A stretch of 64,000 nt of DNA, from the NCBI GenBank assembly GCA_035310145.1, contig DATGEL010000078.1:62001-126000 (forward strand), given 5' to 3'. Both the position numbers and the translations under genes were made by a program. Shown here one piece after another: positions 17,934 to 26,851 of the stretch; positions within the stretch are counted from its first letter, which is position 1; each line of letters opens with the position of its first letter. A model generated the notes under the pieces. The model searched no databases and was not told the origin of the DNA. It saw only the letters and a program-made list of their open reading frames with translations. The stretch comes from Dehalococcoidia bacterium (lineage in GTDB: Bacteria > Chloroflexota > Dehalococcoidia > CAUJGQ01).

Positions 17934-18731
17934 ATGCCGGCGGGCGAGACGGAGATGCTGCTTGCCGCTCGTGGCAACCGTGGCCGGCCGGCGGGCGACG
18001 CGGCCAGCCTCGGGCCCGTGCGCCGCACGAACCTCTCGGCGGCGATCGCCGACCGCATCGCCGAGAGCATCGCGCAGGGCAAGCTGCCCGCCGGCAGCCG
18101 CCTGCAGTCCGAGCGCGAGCTGAGCGACCTGTTCGGCGTCGGCCGCTCCTCGATCCGCGAGGCGATCAAGACGCTCGAGAGCCGCGGCCTGGTGGAAGGC
18201 CGCCAGGGCGAAGGCCGCTTCGTCCGCGCCCAGGATCTCGCCGGGCTGGTCCGCCCGCCGGCGGGACCGCTTTCGGTGAGCGAACGCGAAGTGGCGCAGC
18301 TCTACGAGGCGCGGCGCATCATCGAGCCGGGAATGGCGGCGCTGGCGGCCGAGCGCGGCGGGCGGCGCGATCTCGCGGCCGCGCGGCGGCTGCTCGAGCG
18401 GCACGAGGAGCGCGTGAACGCCGGCAGCTACGGCGGCGCCGAGGACACGGCCTTTCACCTCAAGGTCGCCGCGATGGCCGAGAACCCCCTGCTTGCGCGG
18501 CTGCTGGAGGCCGTCTTGCAGGCGCTGCACGCGATTCGCGAGCCGGCGTTGCGTTCAACGCCCTCGATCAAACTCTCGCTCGCCGGCCACTGGCGCGTTC
18601 TGGAAGCGCTGGAGGCGCACGACCCCGACGCGGCCCAAAACGCCGCGCTCGCGCACCTCGACCGTGCTCGGCGGCTGGCCCTCGATGTAGTGCGTGCCAG
18701 CGACGGAACGGCCGAGGGTCCATCGGAATAG
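17934..18731 (+). CDS. GntR-family transcriptional regulator, FadR subfamily
   Basis: This is a 265-residue DNA-binding regulator. A winged helix-turn-helix domain (about 35-105) contains LPAGSRLQSERELSDLFGVG and SSIREAIKTLESRGLVEGRQGEGRF (two adjacent stretches). A C-terminal all-helical FCD effector domain (about 120-250) has the family's spaced acidic and His residues, for example in EDTAFHLKVAAMAENPLL. The frame is open further upstream, but the ATG at 17934 has GGAGGAG immediately upstream, which decides the start. It diverges from the oligopeptide-type transporter, so control of that importer by a small organic acid or peptide-derived ligand is plausible but unproven. Confidence 0.93.
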   Translation: MPAGETEMLLAARGNRGRPAGDAASLGPVRRTNLSAAIADRIAESIAQGKLPAGSRLQSERELSDLFGVGRSSIREAIKTLESRGLVEGRQGEGRFVRAQDLAGLVRPPAGPLSVSEREVAQLYEARRIIEPGMAALAAERGGRRDLAAARRLLERHEERVNAGSYGGAEDTAFHLKVAAMAENPLLARLLEAVLQALHAIREPALRSTPSIKLSLAGHWRVLEALEAHDPDAAQNAALAHLDRARRLALDVVRASDGTAEGPSE

Positions 18732-18800
18732 CCGGCGCTGGCCCGTCTCCACATCGCCCTGTGCGAATATGAACGGGGAACGAACGGAGAGGCGGCGGGC

Positions 18801-20204
18801 GTGATTCGGCAGATCCGGCAGACCGCGGCGGTCTTCGCCGTCGGCTTCTTCCTGCTCAGCGGCGGTCTGGTCTACTGGCAGGTGGTCCGCGCCAATACGA
18901 TCGCCCGCGATCCAGGCAATCCCCGCACGGCGGAGGCGGCCCGCACCGCCGACCGCGGCCGCATGCTCGACCGCAACGGTTCCGTGCTGGTGCAAAGCGT
19001 GCTGCAGGCCGACGGCAGCCGGCTGCGCCGCTACGCGCTGCCATCGCTTGCGCAGACCACGGGCTACGTCAGCACCCGCTTCGGCCTCTCCGGCCTCGAG
19101 CAGGCGTACAACCAGTACCTGAGCGGAAACAGCGGCGGCGACCCGCTGGACACGGCGATCGACGACCTGCTGCACCGCTCCCGCCCGGGCAACGACCTCG
19201 TGCTCACGATCGACGCACGGCTGCAAGCGGCAGCGGCGCAGGCGCTGGGGGACCGGCCGGGCGCCGTCGTCGCGCTCGATCCTTCCACTGGCGCGGTCCT
19301 GGCGATGGTCAGCGCTCCCGCCTACGATCCCGGCGCGATCGACGCGCAGGGCGATCGCTTGCTCAACGACGCGGGGAAGCCGTTGCTGAACCGCGCGACG
19401 CAAGGACTCTATCCGCCCGGCTCGACCTACAAGGTCGTGACCGCGACGGCGGCGCTGGACTCCGGCAAGGTCAAGCCCGGCGACCGGTACCGCTGCGTCA
19501 ACGGCGTCGTGGTCCAGGGCTTCGTGATCAACTGCGAGAATGCGCCGCCCGGACGGACCGAATGGGACTTCGAGACCGCCTTCGCCTTCTCGATCAACGC
19601 GACCTTCGCGCAGGTCGCCGCCGATCAACTCGGATCTGACCTCTTCCTGCGTTACAGCCGCGCCTTCGGCATGGACCAGGCGCTGCCCTTCGATATCGAC
19701 ACGGCCGAGAGCCGGACCAGTCACGCGGGCGGCGGCCTCGATCCGGTACTTCTGGCGAACAGCGGCTTCGGGCAGGGGCAGTTGCAGGTCACGCCGCTGC
19801 AAATGGCGCTCATCGCCGCGACGGTGGCGAATCACGGCAGTCTGCCGCGGCCTTACTTGGTGCAGCAGGTGCGGGCGCCCGACGGCAGTGTCATCCAGGA
19901 TCGCGCGCCGCAGAGCATCCGGCGTGTGATGAGCGAGCAAACGGCGCAGCAGCTTACCCAGTTTATGCTCGCCGCGGTGCAGGAGTTCGGCGGCGCGGCC
20001 GGCCTCTTGAACCAGGAGATCGCCGGCAAGACCGGCACGGCTGAGACGGGCGCCGCCGGCGCCGCGGATTCGTGGTTCATCGGCTTCGCGCCCTCCGCCC
20101 ACCCGCGCCTTGCGGTCGCGGTGATCGTGGAGAACGGCGGTCCCGGCAGCCAGGCGGCGGCGCCGATCGCGGGCCAGGTCTTTCGAGCGTTCGCGGGGCG
20201 ATGA
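18801..20204 (+). CDS. Class B penicillin-binding protein (PbpA/FtsI-like transpeptidase)
   Basis: This peptidoglycan DD-transpeptidase crosslinks stem peptides and normally works with an FtsW/RodA glycosyltransferase. The 467 residues start at a GTG (18801). There is one N-terminal membrane anchor (about 9-28), a short dimerisation domain and a transpeptidase domain. The three active-site motifs are complete: STYK at 208-211 (acyl-serine 208), SIN at 264-266 and KTGT at 410-413. It is shorter than FtsI of proteobacteria and resembles PbpA of actinobacteria. Two FHA genes follow, and a RodA-type gene and a PASTA kinase lie just beyond them, so elongation-type wall synthesis under Ser/Thr phosphorylation control is likely. 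Confidence 0.93.
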   Translation: MIRQIRQTAAVFAVGFFLLSGGLVYWQVVRANTIARDPGNPRTAEAARTADRGRMLDRNGSVLVQSVLQADGSRLRRYALPSLAQTTGYVSTRFGLSGLEQAYNQYLSGNSGGDPLDTAIDDLLHRSRPGNDLVLTIDARLQAAAAQALGDRPGAVVALDPSTGAVLAMVSAPAYDPGAIDAQGDRLLNDAGKPLLNRATQGLYPPGSTYKVVTATAALDSGKVKPGDRYRCVNGVVVQGFVINCENAPPGRTEWDFETAFAFSINATFAQVAADQLGSDLFLRYSRAFGMDQALPFDIDTAESRTSHAGGGLDPVLLANSGFGQGQLQVTPLQMALIAATVANHGSLPRPYLVQQVRAPDGSVIQDRAPQSIRRVMSEQTAQQLTQFMLAAVQEFGGAAGLLNQEIAGKTGTAETGAAGAADSWFIGFAPSAHPRLAVAVIVENGGPGSQAAAPIAGQVFRAFAGR

Positions 20205-20296
20205 TCGACTCTCGCAGGGCCGGACCTGGGCCGGTGATAAGCTGGTGCTGCGACTGGCCGCGGCGCCCGCATGCCCGGCCCGTTCCCGACGAGACG

Positions 20297-21070
20297 ATGA
20301 AGCCTTTGTCGCGCCTCGAAGCGCTGATCGCGGAGGTCATGGAGCGGCCGGCGTGGCTGCTCGGCTCGCGCCGCCTGCACCCGCTCGAGCTGACCGGCGC
20401 GCTCACCCGCGCGCTGGAGGAACGCGCCGTGCGCCTCGCCGACCGTGTGATCGCGCCCGATCGCTACGAGCTGCGTGTCAATCCTCTGGACTTCGCCGCG
20501 CTGACGGAGCTGCGCCCGCTGCTCGAAGGCGAGCTGGCCGAGTTTCTAGCGCGAACCGTGGCGGAGCGGGATCTCGCCTGCAACCGTTCGCCGCGCGTCA
20601 GCATCGTCGCGGCGGTAGACGTTCGGCAGGGGCGCGTTGCGGCGACGGCCCAGTTCAGCAACGAGCCGGCCCTTGATGCAACCGCTGTCGCCCTCGGTGC
20701 GCCGCCCGGCCAACGTTCGGCAGTTGCTCCCCGTGCGGCCCAGGCCGTTCCGCCGCGGCGCGACGCGGGCGCGGCGTACGCGCGGCTGGAGCTGGTCGGC
20801 CCGGGCGGCGAGACGCTTGGGAAATATCCGCTGCATCCGGGCGCACTGATCGTCGGCCGGCGCACGGGCAGCGACGTCATCTTGCTGGACAGCAAAGTCT
20901 CGCGGGAGCATGCGCGCATCGAACTGACCGCCGACGGCGCGACGATCCGCGACCTTGGCAGCCTGAACGGCACGCGCGTCAACGGTGAACTGCTCACGGC
21001 GCCCCGGCGCCTGCACCCCGGCGACATGATTGAGATCGGCCGCGCCCGGCTGCGCTTTGCCATCGCCTAG
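20297..21070 (+). CDS. FHA-domain protein with N-terminal DUF3662 (FhaA-like)
   Basis: This 257-residue protein probably binds phosphothreonine on the nearby kinase or its targets. The N-terminal domain (about 1-120, beginning MKPLSRLEALIAEVMERPAW) matches the DUF3662 type found before FHA domains in FhaA. After a Pro/Ala/Arg linker comes an FHA domain (about 170-257) with IVGRRTGSDVIL, SKVSREHARI and DLGSLNGTRVNG. It contains the Arg, Ser-x-x-His and Asn residues that contact phosphothreonine. The frame is open from 20072, but the ATG at 20297 gives the family-like N-terminus. It lies between the penicillin-binding protein and a second FHA gene. Confidence 0.92.
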   Translation: MKPLSRLEALIAEVMERPAWLLGSRRLHPLELTGALTRALEERAVRLADRVIAPDRYELRVNPLDFAALTELRPLLEGELAEFLARTVAERDLACNRSPRVSIVAAVDVRQGRVAATAQFSNEPALDATAVALGAPPGQRSAVAPRAAQAVPPRRDAGAAYARLELVGPGGETLGKYPLHPGALIVGRRTGSDVILLDSKVSREHARIELTADGATIRDLGSLNGTRVNGELLTAPRRLHPGDMIEIGRARLRFAIA

Positions 21071-21159
21071 CCCGATCGGACCGCGCGGTACACTGGAAAC
21101 GGCCCAGGCGCCCGGCGACGCGCCCCGGTCAAGCACGCTCAACGGGAGGACGCGGGTAC

Positions 21160-21588
21160 CTGCTCGACGATTCAGCGGTCATCCTCCTGCGGCTCGGCGT
21201 ACTGGCGCTGCTCTACCTCTTCCTTGCTGTTGTGCTGCGCGTGGTCTGGCGCGATCTGGTGCGCGCGGCGCCCGCGCGGCGCGGCAGCGTCGGTCGGGCC
21301 TTCCTTGTCGTGCAGAACGGCGCCGGCAAACAGGTGCGCAGCGGTTCGCGCATCGCCATCGAAGGCGCCGCCAGCATCGGCCGTGACAGCGATAACCAGG
21401 TCGTGATCGACGACAGCACCGTCTCCGGCCGGCACGCGGCCCTGGTGTACCGCGAGGGGCGCTGGTGGCTGGAAGACCTGGGCAGCACCAACGGCACCTG
21501 GATCGGCGACCGCCGCGTGGAGCAGCCGCAGCCGGTCTCCAGCGGTGAGCTGATCCAGGTCGGCCGCATCATCCTGCGCCTCAACTGA
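21160..21588 (+). CDS. Membrane-anchored FHA-domain protein (FhaB-like), probable CTG start
   Basis: From a CTG at 21160 the product is 142 residues: one N-terminal membrane span (about 7-27, VILLRLGVLALLYLFLAVVL), a short basic linker and an FHA domain with ASIGRDSDNQVVI, STVSGRHAAL and DLGSTNGTWIG. The first canonical start in frame is a GTG at 21232, which would cut off the membrane anchor. GGGAGGA at 21144-21150 is well placed only for the CTG, so I chose it. In related clusters FhaB couples kinase signalling to RodA/PBP wall synthesis. A RodA-type gene is convergent only 14 bases downstream. Confidence 0.85.
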   Translation: MLDDSAVILLRLGVLALLYLFLAVVLRVVWRDLVRAAPARRGSVGRAFLVVQNGAGKQVRSGSRIAIEGAASIGRDSDNQVVIDDSTVSGRHAALVYREGRWWLEDLGSTNGTWIGDRRVEQPQPVSSGELIQVGRIILRLN

Positions 21589-21602
21589 GCGAGCGCGCTG
21601 CC

Positions 21603-22880
21603 TCACGCGCGTTCGAGCGGCCGCGACGTGGAAAGTCGCAGCAGCATGCCCAGCAGTACAAAGTTCACGACAATCGAGGAGCCGCCGTAGCTTACGAACG
21701 GCAGCGTGATCCCCGTGATCGGGATCAGGGCGAGGTCGCCCGCGGCGATCACCATCGCCTGGATCGCGAGGATGGCCGTGGCGCCGACGGCCAACAGCAT
21801 GCCGAAGTCCGCCGGCTGGCGTGTGCCGATCCGCAGCCCGCGGAAGGCGAGCACGAGGTACAGCGCGATGATCGCCAGCGCCCCGGCGCTGCCCAGTTCT
21901 TCGCCGATCGCGGCGAAGATGAAATCGGTCTGCACGACGGGGATGTCGAGCGGCTGGCCGCGACCCAGTCCGGTGCCGAGCACGCCGCCGTTGGCGAAGG
22001 CGTAGATCGACTGCGCGAGCTGGTAGCCGCTGTCGTGCACGTGCGTCAGCGGGTGCAGCCAGAGATCGACGCGCGTGTGCACGTAGCCGAAGGCGTGGTA
22101 CGCCAGCCAAAGATTGAGGAGCACGATCACCAGGCCGGCTACCACGAACGCGCGCCGCCCCGAGGCTACGTAGAGCAGCAGCAGCGTCACGCACAGCAGC
22201 AACAACATCGCGCCGAGGTCGTGCTGCCATGCCATCAGCGCCAGCGTGAAGCCCCAGATGACGACGAGGGGCACAAGGTAGGGAAGCGTGGGGACGCGAA
22301 ACGCGCGCCAGCGCGTGCTCACCGCCGCCAGCACGTAGCGCCGATCCGCCAGGTAGCCCGCGAGGAAGATCACGAGCAGCAGCTTCATCGCCTCCGTGAC
22401 CTGGAAGTAAAAGCCTCCGAAGCCGAGCCAGAGCCGCGACCCGTTCACCTCCTTGCCGATCAGCGCCGTCACCGCCATCAGCGCCAGGCCGCCGAAGGCC
22501 GCAAGATACTGGTAGCGGCGCAGCACGGCGTACTGCTCCATCGCGCGCACGGTAGCGAGCATTAGCAGCAGGCCCAGCGCCAGCCAGACGAGCTGCTTCG
22601 CTGCCAGCGAAGCCGACGCCGGGTTGAGCCGCACGGCGAATACCAGTCCGACGCCGGCCAGCAGGGCGACGACCGGCAGCAGCACCTGATCGCATTCCGG
22701 ACTGAGGCGGCAGAGCGCGAAGTGGGCGGCGAGAAAGAGCAGGCAGAAGCCGGCCGCCAGCGGCGCCGAGCGTGTCCGCGCCGCCGGCATCGACTGCTGC
22801 AAGGAAACGCACGCCAGGGCGAGGAAGCCACAGACCAGCAACAGCAGGAAGAGTTCGTTCGCGCGGCTTCGCAGTACCAT
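21603..22880 (-). CDS. FtsW/RodA/SpoVE family peptidoglycan glycosyltransferase
   Basis: This is a SEDS-family lipid II polymerase of 425 residues with about ten to twelve membrane spans. Family landmarks are the loop with RLWLGFGGFYFQVTEAMKLL (conserved Glu-x-x-Lys), YVHTRVDLWLHP, and the C-terminal LIPITGITLPFVSYGGSS signature. Its usual partner is a class B penicillin-binding protein, which is present at 18801-20204. The gene lies opposite in direction to the PBP and FHA genes and is divergent from the PASTA kinase gene, whose start is about 110 bases away. This is a rearranged version of the cluster seen in actinobacteria. Confidence 0.95.
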   Translation of the reverse strand: MVLRSRANELFLLLLVCGFLALACVSLQQSMPAARTRSAPLAAGFCLLFLAAHFALCRLSPECDQVLLPVVALLAGVGLVFAVRLNPASASLAAKQLVWLALGLLLMLATVRAMEQYAVLRRYQYLAAFGGLALMAVTALIGKEVNGSRLWLGFGGFYFQVTEAMKLLLVIFLAGYLADRRYVLAAVSTRWRAFRVPTLPYLVPLVVIWGFTLALMAWQHDLGAMLLLLCVTLLLLYVASGRRAFVVAGLVIVLLNLWLAYHAFGYVHTRVDLWLHPLTHVHDSGYQLAQSIYAFANGGVLGTGLGRGQPLDIPVVQTDFIFAAIGEELGSAGALAIIALYLVLAFRGLRIGTRQPADFGMLLAVGATAILAIQAMVIAAGDLALIPITGITLPFVSYGGSSIVVNFVLLGMLLRLSTSRPLERA

Positions 22881-22989
22881 ACCTATGGCGTGTGCGCGGC
22901 CCGCTCAAAAGAGGCCGCCGCTCCGCCACCGAGTGTACCAGCCACACGGCCGATCACCGGGAGCAGGGCAGAGGGGGACCAACCGGGGG

Positions 22990-24255
22990 ATGAGTCAGCC
23001 CTCAGGCACGGCGTTCGACCGGCAGCGGCCCGACCGCATTGGGCCCGGCATGCGCTTGTCCGACCGCTACGACGTGCAGGAGCCCGTCGGCTATGGCGGC
23101 ATGTCCAGCGTGTACCACGGCATCGATCGCCTGCTCGACCGCGACGTGGCGATCAAGGTGCTGAACACGCGCATCGGCGGCAACGATGCCGAGCGTGCCG
23201 CCTTCCTGCGCGAGGCGCGGGCCGCGGCGTCGCTGACGCACAGCGGCATCGTCGGCGTGTACGACGCCGGCATCTACCAGGGCTGGCCCTACATCGTGAT
23301 GGAGTATGTGCCGGGCGGCAGCCTGAAGCAGGTGATCGACACGCAGGCGCCGCTGCCGCCCGCCCGCGCCGCGGCCCTCGCCGCCGAGGTGGCCGATGCC
23401 CTGCAGTACGGCCACGACCGCGGCGTGATTCACTGTGACGTGAAACCGCAGAACGTGCTGATCGACGCCCGCGGTCACACCAAGCTGGTCGACTTCGGCA
23501 TCTCACAGTCGCTCGCGGCCACGGCTGCGCTGACCTCGTCCGTGAGCGGTACGGCGGGGTATGTCGCGCCGGAGCAGCTCGAAGGCGTGCCCCTGGACGG
23601 GCGCGCCGACATCTACTCCCTTGGCACGGTCCTCTACGAGCTGCTCAGCGGCCGCCTGCCCTTCGAAGCGCCGAACCTGGCGGCGCTGGCGACGCGGCGG
23701 CTTGTGTCCGAGCCGCGCCCGCTCCGCGAGTTGAACCCGAACCTGCCCCCGGCGCTGACGGCGACCGTGATGCGTTGCCTTGCACGGGATCGAGCCGGCC
23801 GCTGCCGCAGCGCCGGCGAGCTGGCGGCCGCGCTGCGCGAGGCGGGGACCGCCGGCCCTGAACGCTTCTCCGTCGATGGCCCGTCCCTCGCGCCGCCGCG
23901 CGAGCCTACGCAGGTTTGGCGCCGCGAAGATCTGACCGCGGCGCCGCGGCCACGCTCGGGCGCGTTCTGGTTGCTGCTCGCGATCCTGCTGGCATTGCTG
24001 GTGGCGCTGATTGTTTCCCTCGCCGTCGTGCTCTCTAGCCGTACGAGCGCCGGCGGCACGGCCGCGGTGCCATCGGTCCAGCACGAGCGGCTGGACCGGG
24101 CCACGAGCGACCTGCACGCCGCGGGCCTGACGGTCAGCGTGACCATGACCAGCTCGCAAGAGCCGTTTGGTACGGTCATCGGTCAGGACCCGCCCGCCGG
24201 CACGGCGCTGAGCAAGGGCGGCGCCGTCAGCCTGAGCGTGAGCCGCGGGCCGTAG
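22990..24255 (+). CDS. PASTA-domain Ser/Thr protein kinase (PknB-like)
   Basis: This transmembrane Hanks-type kinase has 421 residues. The kinase domain spans about 22-285: Gly-rich loop GYGGMSSVY (34-42), Lys56 in VAIK, catalytic loop HCDVKPQN (148-155), DFG at 168-170 and APEQ at 193-196. The usual Arg before the catalytic Asp is Cys149, so this is a non-RD kinase. A single membrane span (about 327-348) leads to one extracellular PASTA repeat (about 360-420), the domain that senses muropeptides or lipid II; relatives often have several. The frame is open from 22885; the ATG at 22990 gives the best N-terminus. No PP2C phosphatase gene is nearby. Confidence 0.94.
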   Translation: MSQPSGTAFDRQRPDRIGPGMRLSDRYDVQEPVGYGGMSSVYHGIDRLLDRDVAIKVLNTRIGGNDAERAAFLREARAAASLTHSGIVGVYDAGIYQGWPYIVMEYVPGGSLKQVIDTQAPLPPARAAALAAEVADALQYGHDRGVIHCDVKPQNVLIDARGHTKLVDFGISQSLAATAALTSSVSGTAGYVAPEQLEGVPLDGRADIYSLGTVLYELLSGRLPFEAPNLAALATRRLVSEPRPLRELNPNLPPALTATVMRCLARDRAGRCRSAGELAAALREAGTAGPERFSVDGPSLAPPREPTQVWRREDLTAAPRPRSGAFWLLLAILLALLVALIVSLAVVLSSRTSAGGTAAVPSVQHERLDRATSDLHAAGLTVSVTMTSSQEPFGTVIGQDPPAGTALSKGGAVSLSVSRGP

Positions 24256-24269
24256 TGCGCGGGCGGCCC

Positions 24270-26012
24270 TCAATAACCGCGGTAACGGTTGGCGATCGGC
24301 AGGCGGCGATCGCGGCCGAAGGCGCGCGGCGTGATCTTGACGCCGGGCGGCGCCTGGCGGCGCTTGTGCTCGCTGCGGTTCACCAGCGTGATCACGCGCT
24401 GCACCAGCGCCTCGTCGAAGCCCAGCGCCACGATCTCATCGACGGTGCGGTCGTCCTCGACATAGGCCTCGAGGATCGGATCGAGCACTTCGTACGGCGG
24501 CAGGCTGTCGCTGTCCTTCTGGTCTGGCCGCAGCTCTGCCGAGGGTTCTTTCACCAGCACGTTTTCGGGAATCACCGGCCGCTCGCCGAGCGTATTACGG
24601 TAACGGCAGACTTCGTACAGCAGCGTCTTCGGCACGTCCTTGATCACGGCGAAGCCGCCGGCCATGTCACCGTAGAGCGTGCTGTAACCCGTGGCCATTT
24701 CGCTCTTGTTCCCCGTGGTCAACGCCAGCGCGTTGAACTTGTTCGTGAGAAACATCAGGTAGTTGCCGCGGATGCGCGCCTGCAGATTCTCCTCCGCCAG
24801 TCCCGGCGCCAGTTCGCCGGCGATCGGCTCCAGCGTCTTCAACGACGCCGAGAACGCCGCTTCGATCGGGAGCGTCAGGCAGCGGATGCCGAGGTTTTGC
24901 GCCAGCTCCGCGGCGTCGCTGCGGCTGTGGTCCGAAGAGTAGCGCGATGGCATCGAGACGCCGGTAACGTGCTCGGCCCTCAGCGCATCGACGGCCACGA
25001 CGGCGGTGATCGACGAGTCGACGCCGCCGGAGAGGGCGATGAACACGTCGCGGAAGCCGTTCTTGCGCATATAGTCGCGCGTGCCGGTCACCAACGCCTG
25101 GTAAACCTCGGCGGCGCGGCCGAGCGGTTCGATGCGATTCGGCGCCGGCAGCGGCGTGCGGCGCTCGTGCCGCGGCGAGACGCCGCTGACGAAGATTGAC
25201 TTGCGGCCGGCGGTTTCGCCCTCGAAGTCGAACTGCTCCTTGCGCCGGCGCGAGTCGTGCAGCCGCGCCTGCACCACGGCGTCCACGTCGATGTCGCAGA
25301 GCAGCAGATCCTCGGCGAAGCTCGGCGCGGCCGCGACCAGGTCGCCGGCCGGATCGAAGATCATGCTGCCGCCGTCGAACACCAGTTCATCCTGCCCGCC
25401 GACCATGTTGACGAAGCAGACGGCGACGGTGTTGTCGGCGGCGCGGGTGCCGAGCATCTTCTCACGAAAGCTGCGCTTGCCGGCATGGAAGGGTGAGGCG
25501 TTGATGTTGAGGATCACCTCGGCGCCGGCCAGCGCCTGCTCCTGCGTCGGGCCGCCCGGATACCAGATGTCTTCGCAGATGTTGACGCCCACCTTCGCGC
25601 CGGCGATCTCGTAGACCGGGGCGCGGCGGCCGCGCTGGAAGTAGCGATCCTCGTCGAAGACACCGTAGTTGGGCAGGAACTGCTTGTGGTAGCTATCCAC
25701 GTGCCGGCCATCGCTGAGGATCGCCGCCGCGTTGTAAATATCGTTCGCCAGGTCGACGAAGCCGACGACGGCCGTGATGCCCTGCGTGTGCGGCAGCAGG
25801 TCGTGGAGCGCCCTGAGGTTATCTTCGACGAACTGCCGCCGAAGCAGCAGATCTTCCGGCGGATAGCCGGTCAGCGCCAGCTCGGGCAGGCAGACGACGT
25901 CGGCGCCGGCGTCGCGCGCCCGCGCGATTTGCGCCACGATCGCCGCGGCGTTGCCCTCGATGTCGCCCACGGTTGCGTTGATCTGGGCGAGCGCCACGCG
26001 CAGAGTTCTCAT
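24270..26012 (-). CDS. nadE: Glutamine-dependent NAD+ synthetase
   Basis: This enzyme makes NAD+ from deamido-NAD+, ATP and the ammonia released from glutamine. The 580 residues have an N-terminal nitrilase-fold glutaminase domain with the catalytic triad Glu44 (LPELALTG), Lys110 (YHKQFLPNY) and Cys146 (VNICEDIW). The C-terminal synthetase domain has the ATP-pyrophosphatase P-loop ALSGGVDSSI near 303-312. The C-terminal PPGVKITPRAFGRDRRLPI is typical of the two-domain form. The frame is open to 26093, but MRTLRVALAQINATVGD from the ATG at 26012 is the usual family start. It converges on the PASTA kinase gene with a 14-base gap. Confidence 0.96.
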   Translation of the reverse strand: MRTLRVALAQINATVGDIEGNAAAIVAQIARARDAGADVVCLPELALTGYPPEDLLLRRQFVEDNLRALHDLLPHTQGITAVVGFVDLANDIYNAAAILSDGRHVDSYHKQFLPNYGVFDEDRYFQRGRRAPVYEIAGAKVGVNICEDIWYPGGPTQEQALAGAEVILNINASPFHAGKRSFREKMLGTRAADNTVAVCFVNMVGGQDELVFDGGSMIFDPAGDLVAAAPSFAEDLLLCDIDVDAVVQARLHDSRRRKEQFDFEGETAGRKSIFVSGVSPRHERRTPLPAPNRIEPLGRAAEVYQALVTGTRDYMRKNGFRDVFIALSGGVDSSITAVVAVDALRAEHVTGVSMPSRYSSDHSRSDAAELAQNLGIRCLTLPIEAAFSASLKTLEPIAGELAPGLAEENLQARIRGNYLMFLTNKFNALALTTGNKSEMATGYSTLYGDMAGGFAVIKDVPKTLLYEVCRYRNTLGERPVIPENVLVKEPSAELRPDQKDSDSLPPYEVLDPILEAYVEDDRTVDEIVALGFDEALVQRVITLVNRSEHKRRQAPPGVKITPRAFGRDRRLPIANRYRGY

Positions 26013-26131
26013 GGATCTATCGTACAGGCTGCGCGGCAGGCGCGACAGCGTAACCCGCCCTCGGCTGGCTGCAAAACCGGTCCGCATTCCCACGCCCGAG
26101 CGTCCAGGACGGCGGAGAGCCGGTCACCGAC

Positions 26132-26851
26132 TCACGATTCAGCACTCGAACCGGTGCCGCTCGCCTGCTGCCCATCGCCGGGCGCCGGCAGCTCGCGCAC
26201 CCACTCTCGGTGATGCGCCAGCGCCCAGTCGCGCCGCACGCGCCCATCGAACATGCCGCGCAGGGAGGGCCGCGTGCCGGGATTGATCGTCGCCAGGTAG
26301 ACATGGCCGGCGACGAGCGGCAGCGCGAGCAGCATGAAGAGGTCGTGCAGGGGAAAGACGCGCTCCACGAAGGCCGAGGCGAAGACCGCCTTGGTGAAGA
26401 AGTTGACGCCGAGCACGGCCCCGCTCAGGCAAAGGCCGAACGAGAGCAGGAGCATCGCCGCGGTGTTCAGTTTCTGCCCGGCATTGAATTTGCCCACCGG
26501 CGGCGCCGCGAGTTTTGCACCCAGCAGCGCATAGCCGGCGTAGCGCAGCCAGGCACGATCGAGGGCTTCAACCCGCAGCAGGCGCCGCAGATCGGCGCGA
26601 AGCCAGCGTCGGCCCGGCGCCGCAAGCCACACGACCGGCGCCGCCAGTGCGAACAGCACGCCCGACAGAATATGGATCAGCGGCACCAGCCGGTAGCCGC
26701 CGACGTGCACTGCCTTAACCGACGGCAGGAACAGCAGCAGCCCGCTGGCGAGCAGCATCAGGAACGGGATCGCCAGCGCCCAGTGCGCGACCCGGGAGGC
26801 GGCGGAGAAGCGCCGGATCGTGCCCTCCGTGCCGTCAACTGCGCCAGCCAT
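26132..26851 (-). CDS. Cytochrome b-type membrane subunit (formate dehydrogenase gamma/MsrQ-like role)
   Basis: This 239-residue membrane protein has about four to five spans and resembles the di-haem cytochrome b561/Ni-hydrogenase cytochrome b family. Candidate haem ligands are the His residues in RVAHWALAIPF (first span), LIHILSGVLF (second span), FPLHDLFML and AGHVYLATINPG (last spans). A C-terminal cytoplasmic tail is charged. It overlaps the upstream molybdopterin oxidoreductase gene by 17 bases, so the pair probably forms a membrane-linked complex in which this subunit passes quinol electrons to the molybdenum subunit. The arrangement parallels MsrP/MsrQ, but this protein is not clearly of the MsrQ family. 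Confidence 0.82.
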   Translation of the reverse strand: MAGAVDGTEGTIRRFSAASRVAHWALAIPFLMLLASGLLLFLPSVKAVHVGGYRLVPLIHILSGVLFALAAPVVWLAAPGRRWLRADLRRLLRVEALDRAWLRYAGYALLGAKLAAPPVGKFNAGQKLNTAAMLLLSFGLCLSGAVLGVNFFTKAVFASAFVERVFPLHDLFMLLALPLVAGHVYLATINPGTRPSLRGMFDGRVRRDWALAHHREWVRELPAPGDGQQASGTGSSAES

